A stretch of DNA of 64,000 bases from positions 81,696 through 145,695 of the forward strand of contig NZ_JBAJJM010000004.1 in assembly GCF_036880405.1 (NCBI RefSeq), read 5' to 3'. Origin of the DNA: Mannheimia indoligenes (GTDB lineage: Bacteria; Pseudomonadota; Gammaproteobacteria; Enterobacterales; Pasteurellaceae). How positions within the stretch are numbered: position 1 is the first letter of the stretch; every line of letters starts with the position of its first letter. Made by a program: the position numbers and the translations under genes. This document shows, piece after piece, positions 17,569 through 25,500 of the stretch. Under the pieces are notes generated by a model. That model was given only the letters and a program-made list of their open reading frames with translations, was not told where the DNA came from and made no database searches.

Positions 17569-18350
17569 TATTTCACTCTCCCTGATAATAATTGTAGGCT
17601 AAGCACCATCAAAAATACGGCAACTACCGGCTGTAAAAAGATCAATGGAGCTTCGTAGTAATAAGGGAAGAGCTCTGTCATCATTAAGCCGAGCTCCGCT
17701 GTAGGTGGGCGTAACCCCACGCTTACAAAGCCAAGTGTAGCGAGAGCCAAAATCGCGTTGCCGAGTGAAAATGCAGATAATGTGGCGATCATTGGCAGTA
17801 AACGAGGTAATAAATGGCGTTTGAAGCTATAAAGCCAGCCCATTCCCATTAAGCGTGAGGCTTGAATTTCCGAACTGTTTGCCATTGTTGAGCTAATGGA
17901 ACGGATCACACGGAAAAATTCCACCCACATTACCAATGAAATCCCTAAGTAGAGCGTCCAGAACGAACCCGGAGAGAGTGCGGCAAAGAGTAATACCAGT
18001 AATAAGCCCGGTAGTGCCATCACTAAATCACACATAAAACTGAAAATGCGGTCGATCCAGCCACCGAAAAAGCCAGCCATAATGCCTGTAATCAAACCTG
18101 CCACTAAGGCACAAAATACGCTAAACAGCGATAAGCCGAAAGAGAGGCGAATAGCAGAGGAAAGTCGGGCAAGCATATCTCTGCCGAGATGGTCTGTGCC
18201 GAACCACGCTAATTCATTTGGGCTGGAAAGCGTATTGGCTAAATCTTGAAAGCCGATATCCATCGGGTAAAAATAAGGCTGTAAAAAGGCGAACCCGAGC
18301 ATAATAAGTAGGATCGTGCCGCCCAAATATTGTGAAGTTGAGATTTTCAT
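17568..18350 (-). CDS. ABC importer permease, DppC/NikC type
   Basis: 260-residue inner-membrane protein with about six hydrophobic segments and the DppC-type N-terminal topology (one helix, then a periplasmic stretch containing WFGTDHLGRDMLARLSSAIRLS, the hallmark of this subunit). The EAA-like loop lies around MANSSEIQASRLMGMGWLYSFKRHLLP and would contact the ATPase. Its start lies 9 bases after the stop of the partner permease and its end overlaps the ATPase gene, so the proteins are translationally coupled. Confidence 0.9.
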   Translation of the reverse strand: MKISTSQYLGGTILLIMLGFAFLQPYFYPMDIGFQDLANTLSSPNELAWFGTDHLGRDMLARLSSAIRLSFGLSLFSVFCALVAGLITGIMAGFFGGWIDRIFSFMCDLVMALPGLLLVLLFAALSPGSFWTLYLGISLVMWVEFFRVIRSISSTMANSSEIQASRLMGMGWLYSFKRHLLPRLLPMIATLSAFSLGNAILALATLGFVSVGLRPPTAELGLMMTELFPYYYEAPLIFLQPVVAVFLMVLSLQLLSGRVK

Positions 18351-18359
18351 TTTGATATC

Positions 18360-19292
18360 CTATCGCTTAATTCGTGGGTCAATCCAAGCACTGAGCAGAT
18401 CGGCAAGAGTGTTTAATACAACAAATAATCCACCCATTACTAAGGTTGTACCTTGAATCATCGGTACATCACGGGCAATAATGGCGTGAACCAATGCGTG
18501 TCCACTGCCGGGCCAGGCAAATAAACTTTCTACCACCACAACACCTTCAATTAAATAGACGAGCTGTACTGCGTGATAGGCAATAACCGGGACGGCAATG
18601 TTTGGTAAACCGTGTCGCATAAAAGTTTTCCAGCGGTTTAGCCCTTTTAATTGCGAGAATTGGTAAAACTCTGCATTTTTCACTTGTACCATCGCAGAGC
18701 GGGTTACTCGCACCGAAACCGCACTCAAGCCAATCGCAAGGGTTAAGGCAGGTAAGATAAAATGCTGCCAGCTACCATATCCGCCAGCAGGCAACCATTT
18801 TAGTTGAGCTGAAAATAACGTAATTAAGCCGATAGCGATAATAAAGGCTGGCACAGAGCGGAACAGCGTGCTGAAAATGAGTGTCAAGCGGTCAAAAAAA
18901 CCGTTTGGTTTGCGAGCAGCGAGTAATCCAAGTGGGGGACCAATAAGGATTGCTAAGATAAGTGCCACAATTGCAAGGCTTAAGGTATGTCCGAACTGAT
19001 GTTGAATTTCAGCCCAGACAGGATCGCCTGTTACCAGCGATTTGCCTAAATTAAACTGCAATAAATCGCCTAACCAACTGAAATAGCTCTGCCACCAAGG
19101 CTGATCTAACGCTAACTCGGCTCGCACCGCTTCAGCAGCCATACTGTCGGCTTGGTCGTAACCATAACGGCTGGCGGCAATACGGTATGCCATATCGCCC
19201 GACAGTTGGCGGGTAATAATGAAAGTTAATGTGCCGACTGACCAGACGACTAATAACAACTGAGTAAGGCGGCGGAGTAGGATTTTTAGCAT
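18360..19292 (-). CDS. ABC importer permease, DppB/NikB type
   Basis: 310-residue inner-membrane permease with six predicted helices. The N-terminus LLRRLTQLLLVVWSVGTLTFIITR and the long periplasmic loop with ALDQPWWQSYFSWLGDLLQFNLGKSLVTGDPV are typical of DppB/NikB. An EAA-like loop lies around VQVKNAEFYQFSQLKGLNRWKTFMRHGLPN. A large inverted-repeat element lies between this gene and the upstream solute-binding protein gene, so this and the two later genes may be expressed at a lower level than the binding protein. Confidence 0.9.
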   Translation of the reverse strand: MLKILLRRLTQLLLVVWSVGTLTFIITRQLSGDMAYRIAASRYGYDQADSMAAEAVRAELALDQPWWQSYFSWLGDLLQFNLGKSLVTGDPVWAEIQHQFGHTLSLAIVALILAILIGPPLGLLAARKPNGFFDRLTLIFSTLFRSVPAFIIAIGLITLFSAQLKWLPAGGYGSWQHFILPALTLAIGLSAVSVRVTRSAMVQVKNAEFYQFSQLKGLNRWKTFMRHGLPNIAVPVIAYHAVQLVYLIEGVVVVESLFAWPGSGHALVHAIIARDVPMIQGTTLVMGGLFVVLNTLADLLSAWIDPRIKR

Positions 19293-19332
19293 AGGATAAT
19301 TTTCTATTTATACTCTTTTCTTCGTTAATTTC

Positions 19333-19498
19333 TACTGCCAAATCTCCCCCTCCCCTCTTTGCTAAAGAGGGGGACTATCGGATATAAATTTATACTTTAT
19401 CTCTATTTTAATTATCCTAATGAAGGACTTGAATTTAAAATTCACTGGAGATCTATCACCCCTCTTTAGCAAAGAGGGGAGGGGGAGATTTGGCAGTA
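19333..19498. mobile_element. MITE-like element, 166 bp, perfect 40-bp inverted ends
   Basis: The ends 19333-19372 and 19459-19498 are perfect inverted repeats of 40 bp beginning TACTGCCAAATCTCCCCC. Each arm also contains its own hairpin (CCCCTCTTT-GCT-AAAGAGGGG). The 86-bp centre is AT-rich and has no coding frame. The outermost TA on each side could be a 2-bp target duplication. It lies inside the ABC operon between the binding-protein gene and the permease genes. No transposase is present, so it would be non-autonomous. Confidence 0.7.
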
Positions 19499-19520
19499 TA
19501 TATTGGCGAAGTACGAGCGG

Positions 19521-21104
19521 TTATTTACTTAGTTTTTCCAAATAAAAACGTCTTTCAAACGGATCAAGCGTCAAGCCATTAATACCTTGGTGTCCGACTA
19601 CGGTTTGTTGATCGTACACAATCGGAATAATAGGTAATTCATCGTGAATAATTTGGCTCACTTGCTGCTTTAATTGCTTCGATTTTTCAGGATCGATTTC
19701 TGTTTCAAGTTGTTTTAGAGCGTGATCTAGGCTGTCATTACGCCAGTTCATTGTGCCCCAATCGCTTCCACCGTTAGCAAAGTCTTGCACTAACAAGGCG
19801 AATGGATCGAGTGTTTTCGCATAGTTGAATGCATAAAGTGCCATCTCTAAAGTGCCATTTTGATGTCCTAGTGGAATTTCACTGAAGTTACCGACAGATA
19901 CATTGATATCAACCCCGATTTTCTTCCATTCAGCTTGTAAAATGGTTGCAATAATCGGTAATTCAGGACGATCTGAATAAGTTCTTAAGGTGAAAGTAAA
20001 CGGCTTGCCCTCTTTGGTTAATTTGCCTTCTGCGTTATATTCATAACCGGAAGCGGTCAAATTTTCCTTAATTTTTGCAATAGTTTCATCGTGGCTTAAG
20101 CTTGATTCTGCTGTTGCAACACGCCAGTCGGCAAAGGCTTTAGGTAAAATTTGATCTGCCATACCGTCTTGGATTTTCAATACTTGCTCAGCAATCGCTT
20201 TGCGGTTAATTGCTTGAGATAAGGCTTGGCGAATTGCTAAATCGTTAAAGAACGGTTTCGCAACATCCATTTTAAGTTGAGTCGTGCGTGCAATAGAGGT
20301 ATTGATAAGCTGCAAATTTGGATCAGCTTTTAAACGAGCCACGCTTGCTTTATCTAAATTAAACACTAACGACGTTTGATCGCTCTGTGCCATTAAGGTA
20401 CGGGTTTCACTACGGCTACTGGCTAAATAATTCGCTTGCTGAAGTTGTGGTTTGTTGCCCCAATATTCATCAAAACGAACGCTTTCTAATTTTTGTGGAG
20501 CTTCAATTTTAGTGGCTTTGAATGCACCTGTACCAATTACTTGTACCACATCGCCTTTTTCATCAAAGCTCTCTTCCGCTAAAATTAAGGTAGTGTAGTG
20601 CGTTAAGAAAGAAGGAAATGGTACAAAAGATTTCGTTAATTCAAATTGGATTTGGTTGTTATCTAAGGCTTTAATCTCTTTGATAAAGGCTTTTTGCAAC
20701 ACACCAGGCTTTGAAAGTGCAATTTTTAATGATTTTTCGACCGCTTGTGCGGTTAAAGGCTTGCCGTTGTGGAATTTGGCATCACGTAGGGTAAAAGTCC
20801 AAATAGTTGCATCACTATTGCTCTCCCATTTCGTTGCCAAACCTTCTACTAATTGACCTTCAAGATTAGCTTCAACTAAGGTTTCAGCAATATTCATACG
20901 TTGGAAAATCACGCCCGATTGGTTTAAATCTAAACTGTTTAATTCCCAAGGAGCAACAACCGTTACAAGCGGTAAAGTTTCCGGATTTTTTTGCGATTGT
21001 TCAGGCTGTGCCACCGGTTTCTCTACATTGGCTTGTGTATTTTTATCATCACAAGCTGCAACACAAAATGCTGCCATCGTTAATGGAATTAACCATTTTT
21101 TCAT
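19521..21104 (-). CDS. ABC importer solute-binding lipoprotein, family 5 (peptide/nickel type)
   Basis: 527-residue periplasmic lipoprotein. A signal peptide ends in a lipobox (CVAAC), followed by a Gln/Pro/Glu-rich linker of about 35 residues. The family-5 fold is shown by LATKWESNSDATIWTFTLRDAKFHNGKPLTAQAVEKSL, the NikA/DppA/OppA signature block. ATG 21104 (MKKWLIP) is preferred to the ATG at 21119 because GGAG then sits 9 bases upstream; in the longer reading GGAG overlaps the start codon. Family 5 includes binders of peptides, haem, nickel and metal-opine chelates; overall sequence feel is nearer NikA/CntA than OppA, but that is an impression. First gene of the operon. Confidence 0.85.
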   Translation of the reverse strand: MKKWLIPLTMAAFCVAACDDKNTQANVEKPVAQPEQSQKNPETLPLVTVVAPWELNSLDLNQSGVIFQRMNIAETLVEANLEGQLVEGLATKWESNSDATIWTFTLRDAKFHNGKPLTAQAVEKSLKIALSKPGVLQKAFIKEIKALDNNQIQFELTKSFVPFPSFLTHYTTLILAEESFDEKGDVVQVIGTGAFKATKIEAPQKLESVRFDEYWGNKPQLQQANYLASSRSETRTLMAQSDQTSLVFNLDKASVARLKADPNLQLINTSIARTTQLKMDVAKPFFNDLAIRQALSQAINRKAIAEQVLKIQDGMADQILPKAFADWRVATAESSLSHDETIAKIKENLTASGYEYNAEGKLTKEGKPFTFTLRTYSDRPELPIIATILQAEWKKIGVDINVSVGNFSEIPLGHQNGTLEMALYAFNYAKTLDPFALLVQDFANGGSDWGTMNWRNDSLDHALKQLETEIDPEKSKQLKQQVSQIIHDELPIIPIVYDQQTVVGHQGINGLTLDPFERRFYLEKLSK

Positions 21105-21234
21105 TTTATTTTTCTCCATAAAAAAATAAGGGGCTATATAACCGCGAACTTTAGCATATTTCCATAAAAAAAGTAGAGTTTTTTAAGTTGAGTGTTTTAA
21201 TTGGTTATTTAATAGTCGGTATGTAAAATGAGCT

Positions 21235-21996
21235 CTATTTTTGCACCGGAATTATTTTTACTCCAAAATGGTTGGCAACTTTTCGTTCCTCATTTTGCAA
21301 AATCGGCAAGGAATTGACCCGCTTGTTACCAATTATCATTGTGGAGCTACCGCCGCCGTCAAGGTTGATGGCTTTAGTGAGTTCAAGTTTGCCGGCAAGT
21401 TCAGCCAGTTCATCTAAGGTAACGCCACCAAAGGTTAATTGACGTCCCTCCACCACAACCAAATAGAGCCAGTTTTTCTGCTCGTTCAAGCCAAGCAAGG
21501 TGCGAGGGTGTTTATCGTGAAAAATACTTTGCGAACAGCCGACTTTATCATTTTCCGCACACTCAAATTTCCCGCTTTGGGCGTTATACCAATGCCAACC
21601 ACTAATTGCCACCTGCCATTTCGGATTTTGCTTGGAGAGCGTATTTTTTCCCTCGATATTACATTTATTTGCCTTATTGCAGGCGAAAACAACCCGATTA
21701 CGCACATCGCCATATTTTGACCAACGCTTGCCTTCGCTCACTACCAAGCCAATCGGCGTATAATCTTTCCAATAAAAGTTGGCGTTGATGGCAACATCTG
21801 TTTCATATTTCTGAGCGAATTGAGAAACAGTTGATTCATTATCACTTTTCTGTGAACCAATCAGACGAATATTTTTGCAATTCAGATCAATGCGAGTAAT
21901 GTGAAACGGTGATTGATTTGAATAATCAATACATTGATGTTCAGCATAGGAGAAACTAGAGGAGAGTAGTGATAAGAGGATTAAGAGGCGTTTCAT
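21235..21996 (-). CDS. Phosphodiester glycosidase family protein (NAGPA type), secreted
   Basis: 253-residue protein with a signal peptide (MKRLLILLSLLSSSFSYA). The body carries the NAGPA/DUF2233 blocks: DVAINANFYWKDYTPIGLVVSEG, a TLLGLNEQKNWLYLVVVEGR segment and INLDGGGSSTMIIGNKRVNS, the last with the conserved GGGSS active-site loop. The family includes the mammalian uncovering enzyme that removes GlcNAc from a phosphodiester; bacterial members probably act on envelope or polysaccharide phosphodiesters. Four cysteines of the mature chain could form disulfides in the periplasm. It stands alone between the ABC operon and prfC, both on the same strand. Substrate unknown. Confidence 0.82.
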   Translation of the reverse strand: MKRLLILLSLLSSSFSYAEHQCIDYSNQSPFHITRIDLNCKNIRLIGSQKSDNESTVSQFAQKYETDVAINANFYWKDYTPIGLVVSEGKRWSKYGDVRNRVVFACNKANKCNIEGKNTLSKQNPKWQVAISGWHWYNAQSGKFECAENDKVGCSQSIFHDKHPRTLLGLNEQKNWLYLVVVEGRQLTFGGVTLDELAELAGKLELTKAINLDGGGSSTMIIGNKRVNSLPILQNEERKVANHFGVKIIPVQK

Positions 21997-22024
21997 AGGA
22001 AAAATAAACGTTTATGGATAAAAT

Positions 22025-22065
22025 AAGCGGTCGGTTTGCAAAATTTTCTGCAAAATCGACCGCTT
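22025..22065 (-). terminator. Inverted uptake-signal pair after prfC
   Basis: A 13-bp stem with one G-T pair (22025-22037 with 22053-22065) made from oppositely oriented uptake signals (AAGCGGTCG/CGACCGCTT), 15-base loop, located just past the prfC stop. Confidence 0.55.
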
Positions 22066-22076
22066 GTATTAAAGGA

Positions 22077-23657
22077 TTAATGCTCTCTTGTTTTAAAGAA
22101 GGTTACATCTGGATAACGTTCTTGTGCCAAGTTCAAGTTCACCATCGTTGGGGCGATATAAGTGAGGTTATCGCCGCCGTCTAGGGCTAAGTTTTGCTCA
22201 TTTTTGCGTTTAAATTCTTCAAATTTTTTCGCATCACCACATTCAACCCAACGGGCAGTTGCCACGTTTACCGTTTCGTAAATCGCTTCAACGTTGTATT
22301 CCGATTTTAAGCGGGAAACCACCACGTCAAACTGTAGTACACCGACCGCACCGACAATTAAATCGTTGTTGATGAGTGGGCGGAAAACTTGCACTGCACC
22401 TTCTTCCGAAAGTTGCACTAAGCCTTTAAGCAGTTGTTTTTGTTTGAGCGGATCTTTTAAACGGATACGGCGGAACAGTTCCGGTGCAAAGTTTGGAATA
22501 CCGGTAAATTTCAGGTTTTCGCCTTGCGTGAACGTATCGCCAATTTGGATTGTGCCGTGATTGTGCAAGCCGATAATATCACCTGCATAGGCTTCTTCAG
22601 CGTGTGAGCGGTCGCCAGCCATAAAGGTGAGGGCGTCTGAAATCACCACATCTTTGCCGATGCGGACGTGTTTTAACTTCATTCCTTTTTCATATTTGCC
22701 GGAAACCACACGCATAAAGGCAACTCGGTCGCGGTGTTTTGGATCCATATTTGCTTGGATTTTAAACACGAAACCGCTGAATTTTTCTTCGCTTGCCTCA
22801 ACGGTACGGCTGTCAGATTCACGAGCCTGTGGAGCGGGAGCCCATTCGGTTAAACCGTCTAAGAAGTGGTTTACCCCGAAGTTGCCTAACGCTGTTCCGA
22901 AGAATACAGGGGTTAATTCGCCGTTGATGAAAGCCTCGTGTTCAAATTCGTGTGAAGCACCTTGTACCAATTCCAACTCATCACGCAGTTGTTGGGCTAA
23001 ATCATCGCCAACCGCTTGATCTAACTCTGGATTATCTAATCCTTTAATAATACGGACTTCTTGAATGGTATGCCCTTGACCTGTTTGGTAAAGGTAAGTT
23101 TCATCTTTATAAATGTGGTAAACCCCTTTGAACAACTTACCGCAACCGATTGGCCAAGTGATAGGTGCACAGTTGATTTTCAATACGCTTTCTACTTCGT
23201 CCAATAATTCCATTGGATCACGAATATCACGGTCAAGCTTATTCATAAAGGTCAAGATCGGCGTATCACGCAAGCGGGTAACTTCCATTAATTTAATGGT
23301 ACGTTCCTCAACCCCTTTTGCTGAGTCGATTACCATCAAGCAGCTATCTACAGCGGTTAAAGTGCGGTAAGTATCTTCCGAGAAGTCTTCGTGCCCTGGG
23401 GTGTCGAGCAAGTTCACCAAGCAATCATTGTAAGGGAATTGCATAACAGATGTGGTAATGGAAATCCCACGTTGCTTTTCCATCTCCATCCAGTCGGATT
23501 TGGCGTGTTGTGCCGAGCCTTTGCCTTTTACCGAGCCTGCGGTTTGAATCGCATTTCCGTATAAAAGCACTTTTTCGGTGATGGTGGTTTTACCCGCATC
23601 GGGGTGGGAAATAATCGCAAAGGTGCGGCGTTTATTAACTTCTTGTGGATATGACAT
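22077..23657 (-). CDS. prfC: Peptide chain release factor 3
   Basis: Translational GTPase that recycles RF1/RF2 from the ribosome after peptide release. 526 residues, the usual length. G-domain motifs are SHPDAGKTTIT (G1, about 17-27), the RGISITTS switch I block, LLDTPGHEDFSEDTYRTL (G3) and FMNKLDRD (G4). The C-terminal domain III contains GAVGVLQFDVVVSRLKSEYNVEAIYE. It is a single cistron divergent from the PBP7-type gene, with two uptake signals in the 203-base divergent spacer. Confidence 0.97.
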   Translation of the reverse strand: MSYPQEVNKRRTFAIISHPDAGKTTITEKVLLYGNAIQTAGSVKGKGSAQHAKSDWMEMEKQRGISITTSVMQFPYNDCLVNLLDTPGHEDFSEDTYRTLTAVDSCLMVIDSAKGVEERTIKLMEVTRLRDTPILTFMNKLDRDIRDPMELLDEVESVLKINCAPITWPIGCGKLFKGVYHIYKDETYLYQTGQGHTIQEVRIIKGLDNPELDQAVGDDLAQQLRDELELVQGASHEFEHEAFINGELTPVFFGTALGNFGVNHFLDGLTEWAPAPQARESDSRTVEASEEKFSGFVFKIQANMDPKHRDRVAFMRVVSGKYEKGMKLKHVRIGKDVVISDALTFMAGDRSHAEEAYAGDIIGLHNHGTIQIGDTFTQGENLKFTGIPNFAPELFRRIRLKDPLKQKQLLKGLVQLSEEGAVQVFRPLINNDLIVGAVGVLQFDVVVSRLKSEYNVEAIYETVNVATARWVECGDAKKFEEFKRKNEQNLALDGGDNLTYIAPTMVNLNLAQERYPDVTFFKTREH

Positions 23658-23860
23658 TTTTTTCTCAATAAATTAAAAATAAAAGGGCGGAAAGACCGCC
23701 GAAAATTCGCTGATATTTTCGCTGATTTGAGGCAAGAGGGCAAGCGGTTAAATTTTTCCGAAAAATTGCAAAAAAGCAGAGGAAAACGACCGCTTGCTTT
23801 TTGAACTTTGGCACAATACAAGGTAGAATAGCGAACTTTTACTCTCGGATTACATTGATA

Positions 23861-24730
23861 ATGAAAAAATTACTTCCAGTATTGATTGCGGCGATGGTGC
23901 TAAGTGCTTGCTCATCTCAACCGGCAAAGAAACCAAGCCCTCGTATTAAAGCGAAAGCGGCTTATATTCCCACTGAAAATTCAGCTTATGTTGTGTTTGA
24001 TTTAAAACAGAAAAAATTTTTAGAGGGGAAGAACTTTAACTTAGTTCGCCCGATTGCTTCTGTAACTAAATTGATGACAGCAGTCGTTTTCTTGGAAGAA
24101 AACCGCTACGGCTCAAGTTGTCAAACGCAAATTTTGCCTTCAGATGCGGATTTCATTAAAGGCACAACCAGCCCGTTACCAAAGAATACTAACATTGCCT
24201 GTGGTGAATTATTAAAAGCGATGTTAGTGCGTTCAGATAATTATGCGGCACACGCCCTTGCTCATGCTACTCATTTAAATAAAGCTCAATTTTTGGCTCG
24301 AATGAACAGCAAAGCCCGTGAAATCGGAATGACTCAAACCTACTTTGGCGATAGTTCCGGCTTGTCTGCGGATAATGTTTCAACTGTGGTTGATTTAGCA
24401 AAATTGGCGGGTTATGCCGCAAGTAAGCCTGAAATTCAGCAGCTTTCTAATTCACCATTAGTGAGTGTTTATGCAGGCGGTCGCTATTTCTCAATGAAAA
24501 ATACTAACAGTATGGTGCGTTCTCAATCTTATCAAGCGTTAGTAAGCAAAACCGGCTACACTCGTGAGGCGGGTTATAATTTAGCCTTTATTGCCAAAGG
24601 CGATTGCAGAGGCAAGCGAATTGGTGTGGTAAGTTTAAACAATGATAACGCTGCTTCACGCACCGATTTCACTGAATCGATGTTGGCGAAATATCAATGT
24701 GTGCCAAATCCGTACAGACAATATGATTAA
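23861..24730 (+). CDS. pbpG: D-alanyl-D-alanine endopeptidase, PBP7 type, lipoprotein
   Basis: Low-molecular-mass penicillin-binding protein that cleaves D-Ala-DAP cross-links in peptidoglycan. 289 residues from the ATG at 23861, chosen over a frame open from 23801 because it gives a proper signal peptide. Catalytic motifs are complete: SVTK (Ser67-Lys70), SDN (125-127) and KTG (230-232). The signal peptide ends in LSAC (Cys17), so the protein is predicted to be a lipoprotein, whereas E. coli PbpG is a soluble periplasmic protein. Two further cysteine pairs (SSCQT/NIACG and GDCRG/YQCVP) may form disulfides. The symbol rests on family similarity. Confidence 0.88.
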   Translation: MKKLLPVLIAAMVLSACSSQPAKKPSPRIKAKAAYIPTENSAYVVFDLKQKKFLEGKNFNLVRPIASVTKLMTAVVFLEENRYGSSCQTQILPSDADFIKGTTSPLPKNTNIACGELLKAMLVRSDNYAAHALAHATHLNKAQFLARMNSKAREIGMTQTYFGDSSGLSADNVSTVVDLAKLAGYAASKPEIQQLSNSPLVSVYAGGRYFSMKNTNSMVRSQSYQALVSKTGYTREAGYNLAFIAKGDCRGKRIGVVSLNNDNAASRTDFTESMLAKYQCVPNPYRQYD

Positions 24731-24801
24731 TGGTTACCTTGAGAAAATAGTGGTTTTTCTCTACAATATTGCCTTTTAATTTAGAGAATTGAGACAACAT
24801 T

Positions 24802-25386
24802 GTGTCAGAAATTAAGTTGATTGTCGGGCTTGCCAACCCCGGAGCAAAATATGAAGAGACTCGTCATAATGCAGGCGAGTGGCTGATTAACGAACTTGCT
24901 CGAATGTATAATGTGAGCCTAAAAGAAGAGGCTAAATATTTCGGTAAAGTGGCTAAAATTAATACTGCTCAAGGCGAAGTGCGTTTGTTAGTGCCGACCA
25001 CTTTTATGAATTTAAGTGGCAAAGCAGTGGGAGCGTTAGCAAATTTTTATCGCATCAAACCAGAAGAAATTTTGGTGGCTCACGATGAGCTAGATCTTCC
25101 GCCCGGTTCAGTTAAGTTGAAAAAAGGTGGCGGACACGGCGGACACAACGGCTTAAAAGATATTATTGCCGCCCTTGGCAATAATAAAGAGTTCTACCGT
25201 GTGCGAATCGGGATTGGACATCCGGGGCATAAAGATATGGTGGCTGCTTATGTTTTAGGTAAGCCTTCACCGAGCGATCAGACATTACTGAATAGTGCGG
25301 TGGATGAAGCCGCACGTTGCGTAGAGATTTTATTTAAAGACGGAATGGTTAAGGCAACTAACCGTTTAAATGGTTTTAAAGCATAA
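24802..25386 (+). CDS. pth: Peptidyl-tRNA hydrolase
   Basis: Hydrolyses peptidyl-tRNA released prematurely from ribosomes. 194 residues. Active-site residues are in GLANPGAKYEETRHNAG (Asn12 and catalytic His22) and HDELDLPPGSVKLKKGGGHGGHNGLKDI. The start is GTG at 24802; SEIKLIVGLANPG follows directly, so no better start exists. The gene pair pth-ychF is conserved in many gammaproteobacteria and is retained here, with a compound palindromic repeat in the 114-base spacer. Confidence 0.96.
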   Translation: MSEIKLIVGLANPGAKYEETRHNAGEWLINELARMYNVSLKEEAKYFGKVAKINTAQGEVRLLVPTTFMNLSGKAVGALANFYRIKPEEILVAHDELDLPPGSVKLKKGGGHGGHNGLKDIIAALGNNKEFYRVRIGIGHPGHKDMVAAYVLGKPSPSDQTLLNSAVDEAARCVEILFKDGMVKATNRLNGFKA

Positions 25387-25389
25387 AAT

Positions 25390-25454
25390 GTAGGGGCGAA
25401 TTGCAATTCGCCCTGTTCTCACCCTTGATAGGGCAAATTGCAATTTGCTCCTAC
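25390..25454. repeat. Compound dispersed palindrome (two copies facing each other)
   Basis: Two GTAGGGGC-family hairpins lie 16 bases apart: 25390-25413 (GTAGGGGCGAATTGCAATTC...) and 25430-25454 (ending GCTCCTAC). The two halves are also imperfect inverted repeats of each other. The right end runs straight into an uptake signal (ACAAGCGGTC). Located between pth and ychF. Confidence 0.75.
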
Positions 25455-25500
25455 AAGCGGTCAAATTTTCACAAAATTTTGTAATTTAAAGGAACAAAAA

